A stretch of DNA of 64,000 bases from Megalonaias nervosa (taxonomy: Eukaryota; Mollusca; Bivalvia; Unionida; Unionidae). Of the stretch, positions 37,169 through 49,041 are shown in pieces; the stretch's first letter is position 1, and every line of letters begins with the position of its first letter. The stretch is taken from the NCBI GenBank assembly GCA_016617855.1, contig JAECUM010096189.1, forward strand, positions 38,661 through 102,660, in the 5' to 3' direction. Made by a program: the position numbers and the translations under genes. The notes beneath the pieces were generated by a model that searched no databases, was not told where the DNA came from, and worked only from the letters and a program-made list of their open reading frames with translations.

Positions 37169-38070
37169 CAATGTATTTGTGGGACTCCCAGTGATCCAGG
37201 AAGTGGCATTGAGCAGCCATGCCTTGGTAAACTTATATTTGGTACTCTCAATGAGCCAGAAAGTAGCGATCAATAACCATGTCTTTGACATTGTGTATAT
37301 GGTACTCTTCAGGAGCCAGAAAATGGCATTCAATAACCATGTCTTTGACAGTATGTATATGGTACTCTTTATGAGCCAAAAAGTGGCATTCAATAACCAT
37401 GTCTTTGACAATGTGTATATGGTACACTTCATGAGCCAGAAAGTGGCATTAAGTAACCATGTCTTTGACAATGTGTATATGGTACACTTCATGAGTCAGA
37501 AAGTGGCATTCAATAACCATGTCTTTGACAGTGTGTGTATGGTACTCTTTATGAGCCAGAAAGTAGCGATCAATAACCATGTCTTTGACAATGTGTATAT
37601 GGTACTCTTCATGAGCCAGAAAGTGGCATTTAATAACCATGTCTTTGACAGTGTGTGTATGGTACTCTTTATGAGCCAAAAAGTGGCATTCAATAACGAT
37701 GTCTTTGACAGTGTGTATATGGTACACTTCATGAGCCAGAAAGTGGCATTAAGTAACTATGTCTTTGACAATGTGTATATGGTACACTTCATGAGTCAGA
37801 AAGTGGCATTCAATAACGATGTCTTTGACAGTGTGTATATGGTACTCTTCATGAGCCAGAAAGTGGCATTCAATAACCATGTCTTTGACAGTGTGTATAT
37901 GGTACACTTCATGAGCCAGAAAGTGGCATTCAATAACCATGTCTTTGACCATGTGTATATGGTACACTTCATGAGCCAGAAAGTGGCATTCAATAACCAT
38001 GTCTTTGACAATGTGTATATTGTAAACTTCATGAGCCAGAAAGTGGCATTAAGTAACCTTGTCTTTGACA
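37169..38070. repeat. 60-bp satellite, block 1, about 15 units
   Basis: The unit is aagtggcattcaataaccat gtctttgacaatgtgtatat ggtacacttcatgagccaga, a strict 60-bp register. Variant units recur every 300 bp: taagtaac at 37441, 37741 and 38041, and tagcgatcaat at 37261 and 37561. That indicates a five-unit higher-order repeat. The unit has no stop codon in one + frame and two - frames, which yields long spurious ORFs up to 298 codons. The array lies inside the SNX17 intron. Confidence 0.96.
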
Positions 38071-38076
38071 TATAGA

Positions 38077-38225
38077 ATCTATGTTGGGGTTTGGACTGAG
38101 ACAAGGAAATCCCAGTCAAGGGGTTACATTTTTTGTCTCCCCTCGAGGCTTGCCGAGTGGGGAGACATATAATGTAACCCCGCGACTGGGATTTCCTTGT
38201 CGCGGTCCAAACCCCAACGTAGATT
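38077..38225. repeat. Near-perfect palindrome, about 68-bp arms
   Basis: The left arm begins aatctatgttggggtttgga and the right arm, reverse complemented, begins aatctacgttggggtttgga. About seven mismatches occur per arm, and most are CG in the right arm versus TG, CA or AA in the left. The centre is around ctcgaggcttgccgag (near 38140-38158). It could extrude as a hairpin. Confidence 0.88.
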
Positions 38226-39111
38226 ATTTTTCTCACCCAATATTATCCTTTAAAGTAAGAAAGAACTTTTCCCTTGTGCAATATAGTTCACTCGCCAATG
38301 TTTACATGCGGTGCATTAATACAAATATGTTAATGAGGACTGTGGCGTGACGTGTCATCCGAAGTACACAGTTTTTATACGTGAGTCAAAACAAAATAAC
38401 AACATTAAACGTTGCATAGTTTTTAGGTATTATCACATTTAATATATGGATGTTATATGAAATTAACAATAAATAGTTAATATTTATTACAGGAAAACGT
38501 TTCATTTTCATTAGTTCCAATTTAGAAAATTATATTATACTTAATGAAACTGTACTCAGCCCACAGCTCTGTTGTAGTGTAAATAGATGTAGCATGAGTG
38601 TCCTTGCTTGGGTTATTCACGGGTAATTAGAGATCCATGTCACTATCATATATAACTCTCCTTTTCTTTAGAGGAGGTGAAACTGTTTGTGACAAACTTG
38701 TGTTGTAATTAATATTGATTGCAAAAGTACCTCCGTGTATAAAAGACCCTCCAAATATGGACCCCAGCGGATAACCATGTGCTAAACTTTCAAGTTCACT
38801 GATTCTTGGAAAATTTAGTTTTCTGTCTTGGAAATATGGCAAGTGTTAAAGTAAAAATTGCTTATGGATTAATGTGTTGACAGATAAATGATTTCTTCTG
38901 GCTGGTAAGTGCATTATTTGTCATTAAATATTTTAGGTATATTTTTGATTCATCTGGGGTGCAATGGAGATGCTTAACAAAAATAGAATAAAGCATGTTT
39001 GACTAACACATTTCTGGCTGTTACTAAGTTTTCTGTAGTTGTTAAGAGCATTGGAAGACTATGAAGCATATAGGTCTATAGGCTATGTGCATAGATCAGT
39101 GTTTTCTGTCA

Positions 39112-39330
39112 TAGTTCATTTCACACAGCATTGAGAATTTTATCCTATCTGTAGCACAGTCAGTTTTCAGGTCAGCATCATTAAATGTGCTAACAGTATA
39201 TAATTTGTTTCACACGAAGTATTTAAAACTAGTTAGGTAGCTTTAGCTACATTTAATGATGCTGACCTGAAAATGTACTGAGTCAGGTTTGCAGATAGGA
39301 TAAAACTGACTATGCTGTGTGGAACGAACT
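39112..39330. repeat. Imperfect palindrome, about 85-bp arms
   Basis: The arm with cacacagcattgagaatttt, atcctatctg and ttttcaggtcagcatcatta (39123-39185) is repeated inverted at 39245-39325 (taatgatgctgacctgaaaa ... cagataggataaaa ... gctgtgtgg). The loop is about 50 bp. Confidence 0.85.
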
Positions 39331-39652
39331 ATCGTAATACCAAAAAGCTCAACATCGTGTGCGTATATGTGTCTGTCTCTCTTGAAATGTTTTGTATGGT
39401 GTTTTCTCAAAAATGGAGAGTCCTTAACTTACTATGTTCTTTTGTTATATATTTGTTTGTTGTTGTTGTTGTTGTTTGATTTTAGAACAACTACGTCAGG
39501 CATAGCAGAAGACAACAAAGGTTTATTTTTTAAAAGTAGTCCCAAGTGCGTGGACACCTTGACTGAGATGACTGGTATGAGATGACTGGACTGAGACAAG
39601 AAAAATAAGGTTAGCAAAACAGCTAGATTCCTCTGTTGCATGGGTGAGAAAA

Positions 39653-40131
39653 TGTGTATATGGTACACTTCATGAGCCAGAAAGTGGCATTCAATAACCA
39701 TGTCTTTGACAGTGTGTATATGGTACACTTCATGAGCCAGAAAGTGGCATTAAGTAACCATGTCTTTGACAATGTGTATATGGTACTCTTCATGAGCCAG
39801 AAAGTGGCATTCAATAACCATGTCTTTGACCATGTGTATATGGTACTCTTCATGAGCCAGAAAGTGGCATTCAATAACCATGTCTTTGACAATGTGTATA
39901 TGGTACTCTTCATGAGCCAGAAAGTGGCATTCAATAACCATGTCTTTTGACAGTGTGTATATGGTACCTTTCATGAGCCAGAAAGTGGCATTCAATAACC
40001 CATGTCTTTGACCATGTGTATATAGTACTCTTCATGAGCCAGAAAGTGGCATTCAATAACCCATGTCTTTGACCATGTGTATATAGTACTCTTCATGAGC
40101 CAGAAAGTGGCATTCAGTAACCGTGTCCAGC
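39653..40131. repeat. 60-bp satellite, block 2, about 8 units
   Basis: Same unit as block 1. The last units are 61-62 bp through single-base insertions (aacccatgtc, tcttttgac), which shift the open frames. Confidence 0.95.
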
Positions 40132-40497
40132 TGTTTTGTCATCAAAAGACTCATACAGTAGGTCATATTTATAAAATTGCAGTAATAGTGGATAATTTCA
40201 TTTTCCTGTTTATGTCTTATGGCAAAAGAGCCATGGAAAGTGCATCTAATTGTATTTGAAAGTTTATGTTGGTTTTTCTTTACATATTCAATTTGTAAAA
40301 GTTAGTGAAAGTTTTAATAAAACCAATTTTAAGTTGTTTTTTTTCTGTCAGCATATTATTAAACCTATCGTTGAATTTGCTAATAAACTATTCAATATTG
40401 GTTTTGCTTTAGAGATGCCTTAAAATGAATACAATTACCTATCAGCAACATGAATGTTTAATGTCTCATTAAATTTGTTTGATATTGTCTCTTGTAG
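40132..40497 (+). other. SNX17 intron 3' part
   Basis: AT-rich, no element recognised. It ends in the acceptor tgtctcttgtag at 40497. Confidence 0.6.
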
Positions 40498-40638
40498 TAC
40501 TTACGGATGGCCAGAACACTGAAATACTATGGATACATTCAGTTCCGGTCCAGTCTGACAGATTATCCAAAGTCCAATTCCAGAGTCCTCATAGCAGCTG
40601 GTAATCAGGAACTTAACTTTAGGGTTGAAGTCTCACCG
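40498..40638 (+). CDS. SNX17: SNX17-type sorting nexin, internal exon C
   Basis: A 141-bp exon, 47 codons in phase 0, acceptor ctcttgtag|TAC and donor CCG|gtatgt. It begins YLRMARTLKYYGYIQFRSSL and includes AAGNQELNFRVEVSP at its end. The SNX17 counterpart begins FLRLAQTLRHYGYLRFDAC and ends SAGNSELSLQLRLP (about human residues 259-304, from memory). It joins the FERM F2 lobe to the F3 phosphotyrosine-binding-like lobe that grips NPxY cargo tails. The start ATG inside the exon is not a translation start. The preceding intron is 10.3 kb and the following one 16.3 kb. Confidence 0.96.
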
Positions 40639-42539
40639 GTATGTGATTATCAGTTTAATCATAATTGGTGTCATGTTCATATACCTTTCTCACTCTTTTT
40701 CAGCCATAATGGATGTGAAGTGTCTTTTTTCACTGTAGCAACATTATAATTAGATAGTGAAATAAAGATTTGACTAATCATAATAGTCCCCTTAGACCTC
40801 CATTATTGCAAGGTAAAGGTTTTATCAATTATTTTTTAAGCAATATGACATTGATGCTTTTAGTATAAATTTTTAGTGTTGAATCAGCATAGATGGGAGG
40901 TCAAAACTTGATGCTGGTTTCAGAAACTTGGTTTATGTAATGTTGTAAACAGAGATCCTTAAATTATTGTATTTGCTGGATATGTCTGATAGTTCAAAGG
41001 TTTTCACTGGCACATACTCAGAGCAATTTTACATCAGTAATATGATGTTTAAAATGTAATCATATCAAATTGTCTTTAATCTGCATTTCCATTAAACTAT
41101 AAAATAATCAGCTTAACTAAGTAAAATTTTAAAAAAATTGCTAGATCTCTTTTGGAGTGTTTCTTTGTCAGACAATCCTTAAATCTGTCACCAACTAAGC
41201 TTAATTCAGAGGTGATTTGTCTTAGTTCAGACATTGTTTTCTTTGTCAGACAATAAATAGAAGTGTTACCAACTGAACTTGTTTGGCCATTGTGTTTTCC
41301 TTGTTGTTTATGCACTATAGCCACAAAGCAGAAGACAAACGAGGTGTGAATTCTTCTCTCCAGGACTTATTAAAACACCTATAATTGAAAGATTACTTCA
41401 GGGTCAGTATTATCAATATGTCATCAGTTTTTCATACTTTGTGTTTTTTAAACTATACTACATTGTTGTCAGCACATCATACCTTTAGAACAAATATGTA
41501 ATGCCTAGACACAAATTAAGAAAAAAGATACTTGCAGTGTTAACCAACTTTTATTAACACCCTCCAAGACTTATTTGGGAACCTCATAAAAAAAACTTTA
41601 CCATCCAACTTTTACCAGAAATGCCCATTGATTAGGTGTTGTGTAGTCAGTCTGTTTTTTGTATAAAAAATAAGATACTGTTGTTGAGGAAAATAATGTA
41701 ATATAATGTTTTGAAGGAAACGTTACTTTTATAAATAATTGGTTTGAGAGGAAACCTGTGAATCATGGAGGGATAATACTAATACTAAGGCTGCAGCAAA
41801 TTCAGAACCACAACATTTATTTATTAGGTATATCAGTGCTTTCTCTTTTGTCACAATTTGTTATCTCTCCTTTCACTGCTTTTATATAAAATTTGACAAA
41901 TATATGACTGACACATTAATTTTTGGGAAACAAATATTTGGCAGAGCCATTAGAATTTCAGAATCCATGGTTTGAAATTCTGAAATATCCATAAATCAGT
42001 CAGTATTTCCTCCCTTGCAGTTTTCTTTTAGCACACAAAAGGTTATGTTGAAAAATCTGAACATGAATGAAACTACACTTGTCCATATGATGAGAATTTC
42101 TTCCCATAGGATGACTTTCTGGAAGATTCTAGAAGCCATCCCTATTACCCAGCATGTGTCCAGTAGTCATACTTTTTTCCAGATGAACACATCTTAATGG
42201 TTGGAAAATTTATGCTGTACAAAATATGGCTTTCAAATTTACATTTGTTAGTGTGAATTGGGCATTTTTATTACATGTGTGATAATTATTGATTGTATGT
42301 ACCCTCAGTCTGAGGTGTTTTCGTAATCTCTTGAGAGTTCTTGACATTTTTGCTGATGGTTTCTCTTAATTTTTTGCTATGTCTTATTCAAATTAAGTTC
42401 TTTTGTCTTCTTTTGTTTTTCTGGTCTTTGGATAGTTATTTGTCTCCCACTCAATGCTGGTCAATGCTCCCACTCGATGCTGGTCTAGTTTGTGGTCTCC
42501 CTTGCCTTAATTTTGTTGAAGGAGGTCTCAGACCAGCTT
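40639..42539 (+). other. SNX17 intron, mostly unique
   Basis: No gene or element recognised. An imperfect direct duplication (ttctttgtcagacaat at 41161 and 41239, 78 bp apart, each followed by a diverged accaactaagct/accaactgaact phrase) is the only structure seen. Confidence 0.55.
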
Positions 42540-43312
42540 GCCAGCTCTAATGTGTGTTTAGACATTTGCACAGATCTTATTGGTAAGTGTGGGCACAAAA
42601 AAGCCCCCTGGAATTTGTACCCATCTCTGTGGCATGTACTACTTGTGTAAGTATAGTTGGCTGTCCTTTTTGTTGTCTGTGGTCAGACAAGGTCTGTGAC
42701 ATCACTGAACACAGATGTACATACAAAGAGAGAAACAAGTCATCTTCCTCCTCTTCAGAATTTTCAGGGTTTTTTTTATCACTGAGACTGGTTTAGACTG
42801 TGGCTTTCTACTGCCATATTTTCCTCATTCCTGAAAAGGGCAAGAAGTTCCCTTTTATTATTGATCTTACCACCCTAAACACATTTTTGCAGAAGGAATT
42901 TTTCAAGATGAATGTCACAGCCTCAGCCAGGAACGCTATAAGGCCTGGCAACTGGGTAGTCTCCATCCGTCTTCAGGATGTATACTGTCAAATGTCAGTC
43001 TTTCCTTCTCACCGGTTGTACCTCTGTGTTTCCTTGGATGGGGAAATATTACAATTTCTTAAGCTGCCTTTTGGCCTAGTTTACACACCCTGAGCATTTA
43101 CTACAGACATGTGAGTAGTTGCTATCCACCTAATGTCATTGGGGATCCCTGTCCTCCAGTACTTTCAGTGTTTGATCCACACTGGCTGATTAGAGTTTTT
43201 CAGACAAGATCTATTTGTTGGTTGGTCCATGGTGAGCAGGCTTTACCATTTACCCAACTAGAGAAATTGGAGTTGGTTCCATCTCAAGATTTTCTATGTG
43301 GGGATGAATTTC
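42540..43312 (+). pseudogene. DIRS element D (family 1), gag-reverse transcriptase, left piece
   Basis: The Cys-rich gag segment CTTCVSIVGCPFCC (42635-42676), then reverse transcriptase with GKKFPFIIDLTTLN (about 42839-42880), FKMNVTASARNAIRPGNWVV (42902-42961) and FLKLPFG (43055-43075). The active site is degraded to IPVLQYF after a stop, followed by PSQDFLC. It breaks at 43312 inside the codons for VGMNF, where DIRS family 2 copy ii begins, and resumes at 49155 (tcctcacaaacag). Confidence 0.88.
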
Positions 43313-44261
43313 TCCTTCAAATACATTCCCCAGTCACATTACGTTAGGAATATTAGTTTGCTATCTCGCAAGGTCCAGCTCTACTAAAAGATGAAAAAGG
43401 TCTTTTTCTGTCTATCTCATATGGAAAATGACAATAACTCTTGCCTGTAATGTCACTGCCAGATGTCTCTAGGTTTTAGCTTTGCTGCTGTACTGGTAAC
43501 ATTACTTCCGACAATCTGAGCCATTTAAATGTTTAAATTGGACCATCCAACTTTCATTTTTTGGATTTATTGTGTGGGACAATCATTCTTCTGCAGGTTG
43601 TATCCATTATTTTTACGATTTCTGCCAAATTTGAGAGATTTTGTCACCTTTTTGGACTATGTCTATTTAAGACCACGTTACACCTTGCCTTTGTTGACTT
43701 CATGTTGTCATTTACGAGCTAGCCTGACTCTGTTTCTGCTTGCTTCATTAGTAACAGTTAATTTTAGCGAGATTTTAACATGCTGCATTGCAAATTTATG
43801 CTTTGATTTCCATTCCTGTGTCATTTCAGTAGAAAGATCAACTTAATGCATGAAATGCATTAGTTCAAAGCAAGTTTAGTAAGCATCGAATGCCATTAGT
43901 AACGGAGAATATATATTAGGGAGTTAGTAACATAATGAAATACAAATTTATGCTGTTTTCTCTTCTTGTGTTTTTTCATCACAAATGTCAACAAATGCAA
44001 TAAAGTAACTTAAGAGCATAAAAGTCTACCATAACTCTAGTTTTGTATATACTAAGTAAATATCATCTTGGACATGCAACATGTGTAATATGGCTAGAGG
44101 AGGTTTGGGCTACAGTATTAGCTAGTTAGGAACTTGCTGAATTGCTAATTTATGCCTTGTTTTCAAGAGAAATGTCCACTAAATGCATACAAGCATCAAA
44201 GGGAAGGAAAGACAGAATAACTTGGGGGAAGACAAGCTAAAGTTCATCATTGGCAATTCTG

Positions 44262-44965
44262 ACTCACTGTGGGATTGACCCCCTCCAGTTTTAGGCAGCC
44301 CGGTGGGCGTAAGTACCCCTGCATCTCCAAGCATGGCCTTTGGGCGTGTAAGTCAGCATGTTGGGGTTTGTACTGGCTCCATTGGAAACAACTTATTGCA
44401 CCACTGCACCATTACCAGTCATCCAGACATCACCAGCTGTCCAGCATGGGAACCGTTTGAGAAACAGTCCTGCCATCTAGTTCATCACTTACATTTCTGA
44501 CTCATTGGAAGAGTGTCCCCCAATTTTAGGTAGCCCAGTGGGCATAAGATCCCCTGCTTGTCAGAGGATGGTCTTCAGGCCTGTAAGTCAGGACACGTGT
44601 GGTTTTTGTACTGGATCTATTGGTTCCAACTTCTTTAACCACTGCACCATTACCTGCTGTCCAGCTGTCACTGGTCCTCCAGCAATCCCAGTATGGATAG
44701 GGACCTTTTTGTTGAAATGATTCACTTACATTTCTGACTCATTGGAAGAGTGTCCCCCAATTTTAGGTAGCCCAGTGGGCATAAGATCCCCTGCTTGTCA
44801 GAGGATGGTCTTCAGGCCTGTAAGTCAGGACACGTGTGGTTTTTGTACTGGATCTATTGGTTCCAACTTCTTTAACCACTGCACCATTACCTGCTGTCCA
44901 GCTGTCACTGGTCCTCCAGCAATCCCAATATGGATGGGGACCTTTTTGTTGAAATGATTCAGTCA
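44262..44965 (+). repeat. Three 237-bp tandem units in DIRS gag region
   Basis: Units start near 44268, 44505 and 44742. The second and third are almost identical (differing in cagtatggatagg versus caatatggatggg); the first is clearly diverged. Because 237 is 79 codons, the same frame recurs, each unit giving an ORF with PILGSPVGIRSP and CGFCTGS, closed by a stop. Confidence 0.95.
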
Positions 44966-45903
44966 GCTAGGATTTATGGGGGTCTTAGTGTCAGATCCAT
45001 CCATTTAGCCATACTATCAGTGACATACCTTACTGTGCCGTTGATTTCAGTGAGAAATTAAGCCCTTGGAGCAGCCAGTACTGATGACAGAAAGTCTGTA
45101 TGCCACCAACATCCAGAACGACCATATGCCATGCAAACCAGCTGTCAGTGCTGGACTTTCAAATGTTCATGCTTATCCACAAGGGGGAGCTAGTGATATT
45201 TTCAAATAGGACAGACTTGAGTCATCAATACCACCTGGTTTGACTTATCCAGGGCTGCAGACGAACCCAATTTGGGACTCGGTGAGATGAAGCTCTTTTA
45301 TACTATACTCAGATCTGACCAAGGATGCAGTTGAAGAAATTTATAGGGTGCTGGCAGCTTCAGAATGATGTCAGGCCCCTATCACAACTCAAGACTGTAA
45401 GTTAAAGCATCAGTAGATTTCGATGAGGAGGAAGAGACATTCTGACTCCTACCCCAGTTGGCTCAAATCTGTGACCAAGTAGAATTGGTAACCCGGTAAA
45501 TGACAGGGCTTTCTTCTCAGAAAGCCAAGTCCCAGTAACATTTTCACCTTGCTTGTATAAAACTCTCTGTCCTCAATGTTAGATTTGGCCTCATTAGCAA
45601 TCTTCCAATTCATATAGAAATCCATCCATAGGCACACAGAGAAGGCCATGGCCAGAATTGCTAGGGTCGTTAACCGGGCAACTCAGCATACCATGGCCTT
45701 TTCCTTGACAGCTATGGTCAACTTAGACTGAATATGACATGACACATGTCTGTGGTCCATGTCGCTAAATCTTTATCATACCCTTGCTTTACGGATGACC
45801 CTGTTTGGGTCACCATTGCTTTTTGGAAGAAGAATTGAAGAAGTTCAGAGGCAGGTAGCTCAGGAACTGCCCCTCCAAGTTACTGCTAAGCCCACACAGG
45901 TGT

Positions 45904-46416
45904 TTGGAAACACTCAGCCTCTGCCAGTGCATAGGGACATTAAGCGGCCTTGTGGCATTGATCTTTGCAGCCAGATGTACAGAGCTGGTGGTTGAGATTA
46001 TGCAAAGGCCCCAGGTGCTGGGGTTTTATTCAAGGCTGTTTCTTATTCAGAAAGTGTATAGCATGCTGAGGCTGAATATTGACTTGAGTCACCTCAATCA
46101 GTTCATTGCACCACTGAAATACAAGATGGAGACAGCAAGATCAGTCCACCTCTCCATCAGAACAGATGAGCATACCATCAGTCTTGATCTGGCCAATGCA
46201 TATTTTGATGTTCCTGTCCACCCAACATCACAAAAATTTCTTTGTTTTGCTTACCATGACACGGATATAAGTTCAAAGTCCTATCCTTTGGCCTCAACAG
46301 CAGCCTTGGGTTTTACCAAGGTTATGGATTGCATTGTCACCCGGTTCTGTTTGACTTCATCTGGAATGATGGCAGCATACCTGAATGACATTCTCCAGAC
46401 ACACATTGTAAGTTAA
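45904..46416 (+). pseudogene. DIRS copy ii, reverse transcriptase
   Basis: An ORF of 170 codons with LGFYSRLFLIQKV, LNIDLSHLNQFIAPLKYKME (46072-46131), ISLDLANAYFDVPVHP (46177-46224) and AAYLNDILQ (46374-46400). It is the fingers and palm of a DIRS reverse transcriptase. The first catalytic Asp is present in SLDLANAYF, while YLDD has become YLND. It is shorter than the domain and stops at 46416. Confidence 0.9.
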
Positions 46417-46599
46417 TTTCTACTCCAAGGCAGAATGATCATCTTGCACTTTTAATCATCTGGGTCTTCTAATGAACTGGGAAATGTCAGACCTCAGCCC
46501 ATTCCGGCTTTTGTCCATCTGGGTATGGTGTTTATCACCAACCTGAATCGGGAAATCATGATCCTCGAACTTTTCGAGTTTACAACAAGAATTGGATTT

Positions 46600-47207
46600 C
46601 AGCAAGAGAGTTCTTGCAACTTCTCAGATTATTCAATGTGGCAGCGGACTTGATCCCACTTGGCCATCTTCTTATATGCCCCTTCAGCTTTTTATATGCC
46701 CCTTATGTTGCTAGCACAGTGGTACTCATTTTCAAATGCCCTCGATCAAACAGTCGTGATCACACTCGAGATGATACCATTCCTGTGTCAGTGGTGCCAC
46801 CCAGGCAGGCTGACCATGGCGATCCCATTGGAGAATCCTCAAGTGGAAAAAATAATAATAAGTTAACCACCTTCATCTCTCCAGTCTCAGACCCAGAGTT
46901 TGGACTGTCAATCAATTGGAAGGGGTTGTGGACATTTGCCTACTCTTCCACGGTTCTGATACCAAAAACAATCCTGAAGTTATGGGGTCAGGAATACAAG
47001 ATGATTCTGATAGCCCCTCTCAGATCTGACAAATCCTGGGTCACCGATCTACTCAATTTATTGAAAGATCTGCCCAGGAAGATTCTGGCCAACCCATATT
47101 TCAAGCAAACATGGACACAGGTGTTCCTTCCCTGCCTGGACTGTCATCTTCTGCATGCCTGGTTCTTATCAGTGCAACCTTGTGAGACAAACAATTCAAA
47201 CCTTTGA
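46600..47207 (+). pseudogene. DIRS copy ii, RNase H / pol C-terminal region
   Basis: FISPVSDPEFGLSINWKGLW (46876-46935), FAYSSTVLIPKTILKLWGQE (46939-46998) and ILIAPLRSDKSWVTDLLNLL (47008-47067) correspond to the region after RNase H in DIRS pol (compare the AFPPF...LIAPLWP pattern of family 1). The upstream RNase H core is decayed; 46614-46740 shows only fragments. Confidence 0.82.
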
Positions 47208-47960
47208 GTGTGGAGAGAATCTTGAGGACAAGAAGGCCCTCCACTCTGAAGGCTTGTGAAGGAAAGTGGCATTTTTTCAGGGGCTGGTGTCATACCAATA
47301 ACATTATCCCTCTGAGTGCCTCAGTCCCTCTAGCTTTTGGACTAGAAACAGTTGGCCCCAATTACTATCAAAGGCTACTGTTCCATGATATGGGACATAT
47401 TCCAGCATCACGGTAGATATTTGGCATGATAAAGACCTTCAGATCTTTTAGCCAATTTTGATCTCAATCAATCAAAATCCCTCACTCTGTTTCTGAAATT
47501 GAATCTGTCGTGGGTTTTAACATGGCTTAATTTGAATAAATTCAAGTCTCTAGCCCACACTTCACTAAAGTTACTATCATCCAAAACATGTTTCCTGATA
47601 GCTTTAGCTTCCGCGTGCAGGATAATTGAGCTGCATGCCCTTTCTGTCTACCAGAATTATCCTCAGTTCAGATCAGATGGTTTGGTGGTCCTTTTGTCAC
47701 ATCCAGGCTTGTAGCTAAAAACTAGGTTACTATCTGTCAGTAATCAAAGAGTTGTCATTCACTTGCTATCTTCCTTGGACAGAATGAGAGCAATAGCCAT
47801 GCAAGATCATGTATGTGCACACAAGCGCTACTTGAAACACACAGAGACAAGTTGAGCACAAGCAAACACCTCTTCCTTCTGGTGAAAGCTGGGAACTAGG
47901 ATATCACAGCTGAAGCCCTTGCCTCATGACTGAAATGGGTTATATGCTTGGCATACTCTG
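47204..47960 (+). pseudogene. DIRS copy ii, tyrosine recombinase
   Basis: RPSTLKACEGKWHFFRGWCH (47234-47293) and NNIIPLSASVPLA (47297-47335) match copy i at 24.25-24.36 kb. The next ORF, LSWVLTWLNLNKFKSLAHTS (47505-47564) with KTCFLIALASACRIIELHAL (47585-47644), is the start of the catalytic domain, where the A(C/S)RxxE(L/I)HAL motif carries the first catalytic arginine of tyrosine recombinases. Stops follow. Confidence 0.88.
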
Positions 47961-48449
47961 ACGTCTTACAATATCAGAGTCATAGTCAGCTCATGAAAAT
48001 CACCGTTCATGAGATTGATGCCATTTGTGTGAACCTCACATTCGAATGTCATGTTTTGACCTGAGATATAATGGAAGCTGTTGGCTGGAATACAGAATCA
48101 ACCTTCTCGAGTTTAATCTCATACATTTAGCTTTGCACAGCAAAACCTTGAATCTGGTAGGTCCAGCAGCGACAGCACAGATGGCCACAAGACCCAATTA
48201 AGACAATCAACACAGCTATCAACCTCACTGGATTTGCCAGTGAAATTGTGCAGTTAAGAAGACTTCATTATTGATCTTCTTAACATTATGTAAGGGTCAC
48301 AAATCAAGTGACCCTAGACTGTGTTGCCTATGTAATTAGGAGAACGGGATATTGTTTGCGTGGGGTATTCAGCCATCATTCCCTAGAAAGATACCCGAGG
48401 TAGAGGTTGGATGCTCAGCATTCCCTCCACCTATTACCTATTCTCCTAA

Positions 48450-48560
48450 CGTAATGTGATTGGGGAATATATTGGGTTTTTTTGAAGGAGAAAGCAAATT
48501 TTTAAGTAAATTATATTTCACTGAGAGTACTGACCCAATTGCATTACTTAAAACCCTCCC
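48450..48560 (+). repeat. DIRS copy ii internal complementary region
   Basis: AATGTGATTGGGGAATATAT ... GAAGGAGAAAGCAAATTTTT ... CTGAGAGTACTGACCC contains both termini of the element inverted and joined. The joint GAGAAAGC reverse complements to GCTTTC|TC, which matches the right end (GCTTTC) fused to the left end (TCCTTC). Confidence 0.82.
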
Positions 48561-48699
48561 AACGACCCCGTCATGTGAACATCCTCATTAGTATGTTGTT
48601 CATCTGAAAACTAGTGATTCATGCTGGTGGCAAGGGGAGATAATGGCAAGAGTTATTGCCTTGTGTCTATATGAGATAGACAGAAAAAGATGTTTATTG

Positions 48700-48996
48700 T
48701 CAACCACTCCAGTGGCCTAGTGGTTAGAGCATCTGCCTTGGATGCGGAGGTCATGGGTTCAAACCCCGGCCGAGTCATACCAAAGACTTATAAAAATGGT
48801 ACTAACAGCTGCCTCGCTAGGCATTCAGCATTAAGAGGCTAGTGTTAGGACTGGTCAGCCTGGTGTCAGAATAATGTGACATCATGTTTCATGTCTGCGG
48901 CAAGATGCCCCAGTGCTGGACATCACTATAAACTGCCACACTGCAGATAGTAGCGATATGACTGAAACTTTTTTAAAGCTGCATTAAAAATCCAAA

Positions 48997-49040
<44 letters not shown>
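48700..49040 (+). mobile_element. tRNA-derived SINE, family 1 copy 3
   Basis: Head with GTGGCCTAGTGGTTAGAGC (A box) and GGTTCAAACCCC (B box, near 48757-48768). The body and tail GATATGACTGAAACTTTTTT end in (CA)n at about 49002-49040. It sits in the right terminal repeat of DIRS copy ii, between cagaaaaagatg and catttttcatc, which are adjacent in the left repeat. Confidence 0.94.

Positions 49041-49041
<1 letters not shown>

Larger units (their letters stand above)
38071..39652. mobile_element. 1.58 kb foldback-type insertion in the satellite
   Basis: It splits the satellite precisely between ...gtctttgaca (38070) and atgtgtatatgg (39653). It contains two imperfect palindromes (38077-38225 and about 39112-39330) and a shared phrase GGACTGAGACAAG near each end (38092 and 39589). 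No transposase ORF and no simple terminal inverted repeat were found. Its transposon class is unknown. The alternative is that the satellite was split by rearrangement. Confidence 0.6.

Noticed and set aside
37179..38075. A 298-codon ORF over the 60-bp satellite
   Set aside because: It is open only because the 60-bp unit lacks stops and is a multiple of three. The opposite strand is also open in two frames, which argues against coding selection.
38077..38225. A microRNA precursor from the palindrome
   Set aside because: Arms of about 68 bp with repeat-like context and CpG decay fit a foldback element better. No supporting expression evidence can be seen from sequence.
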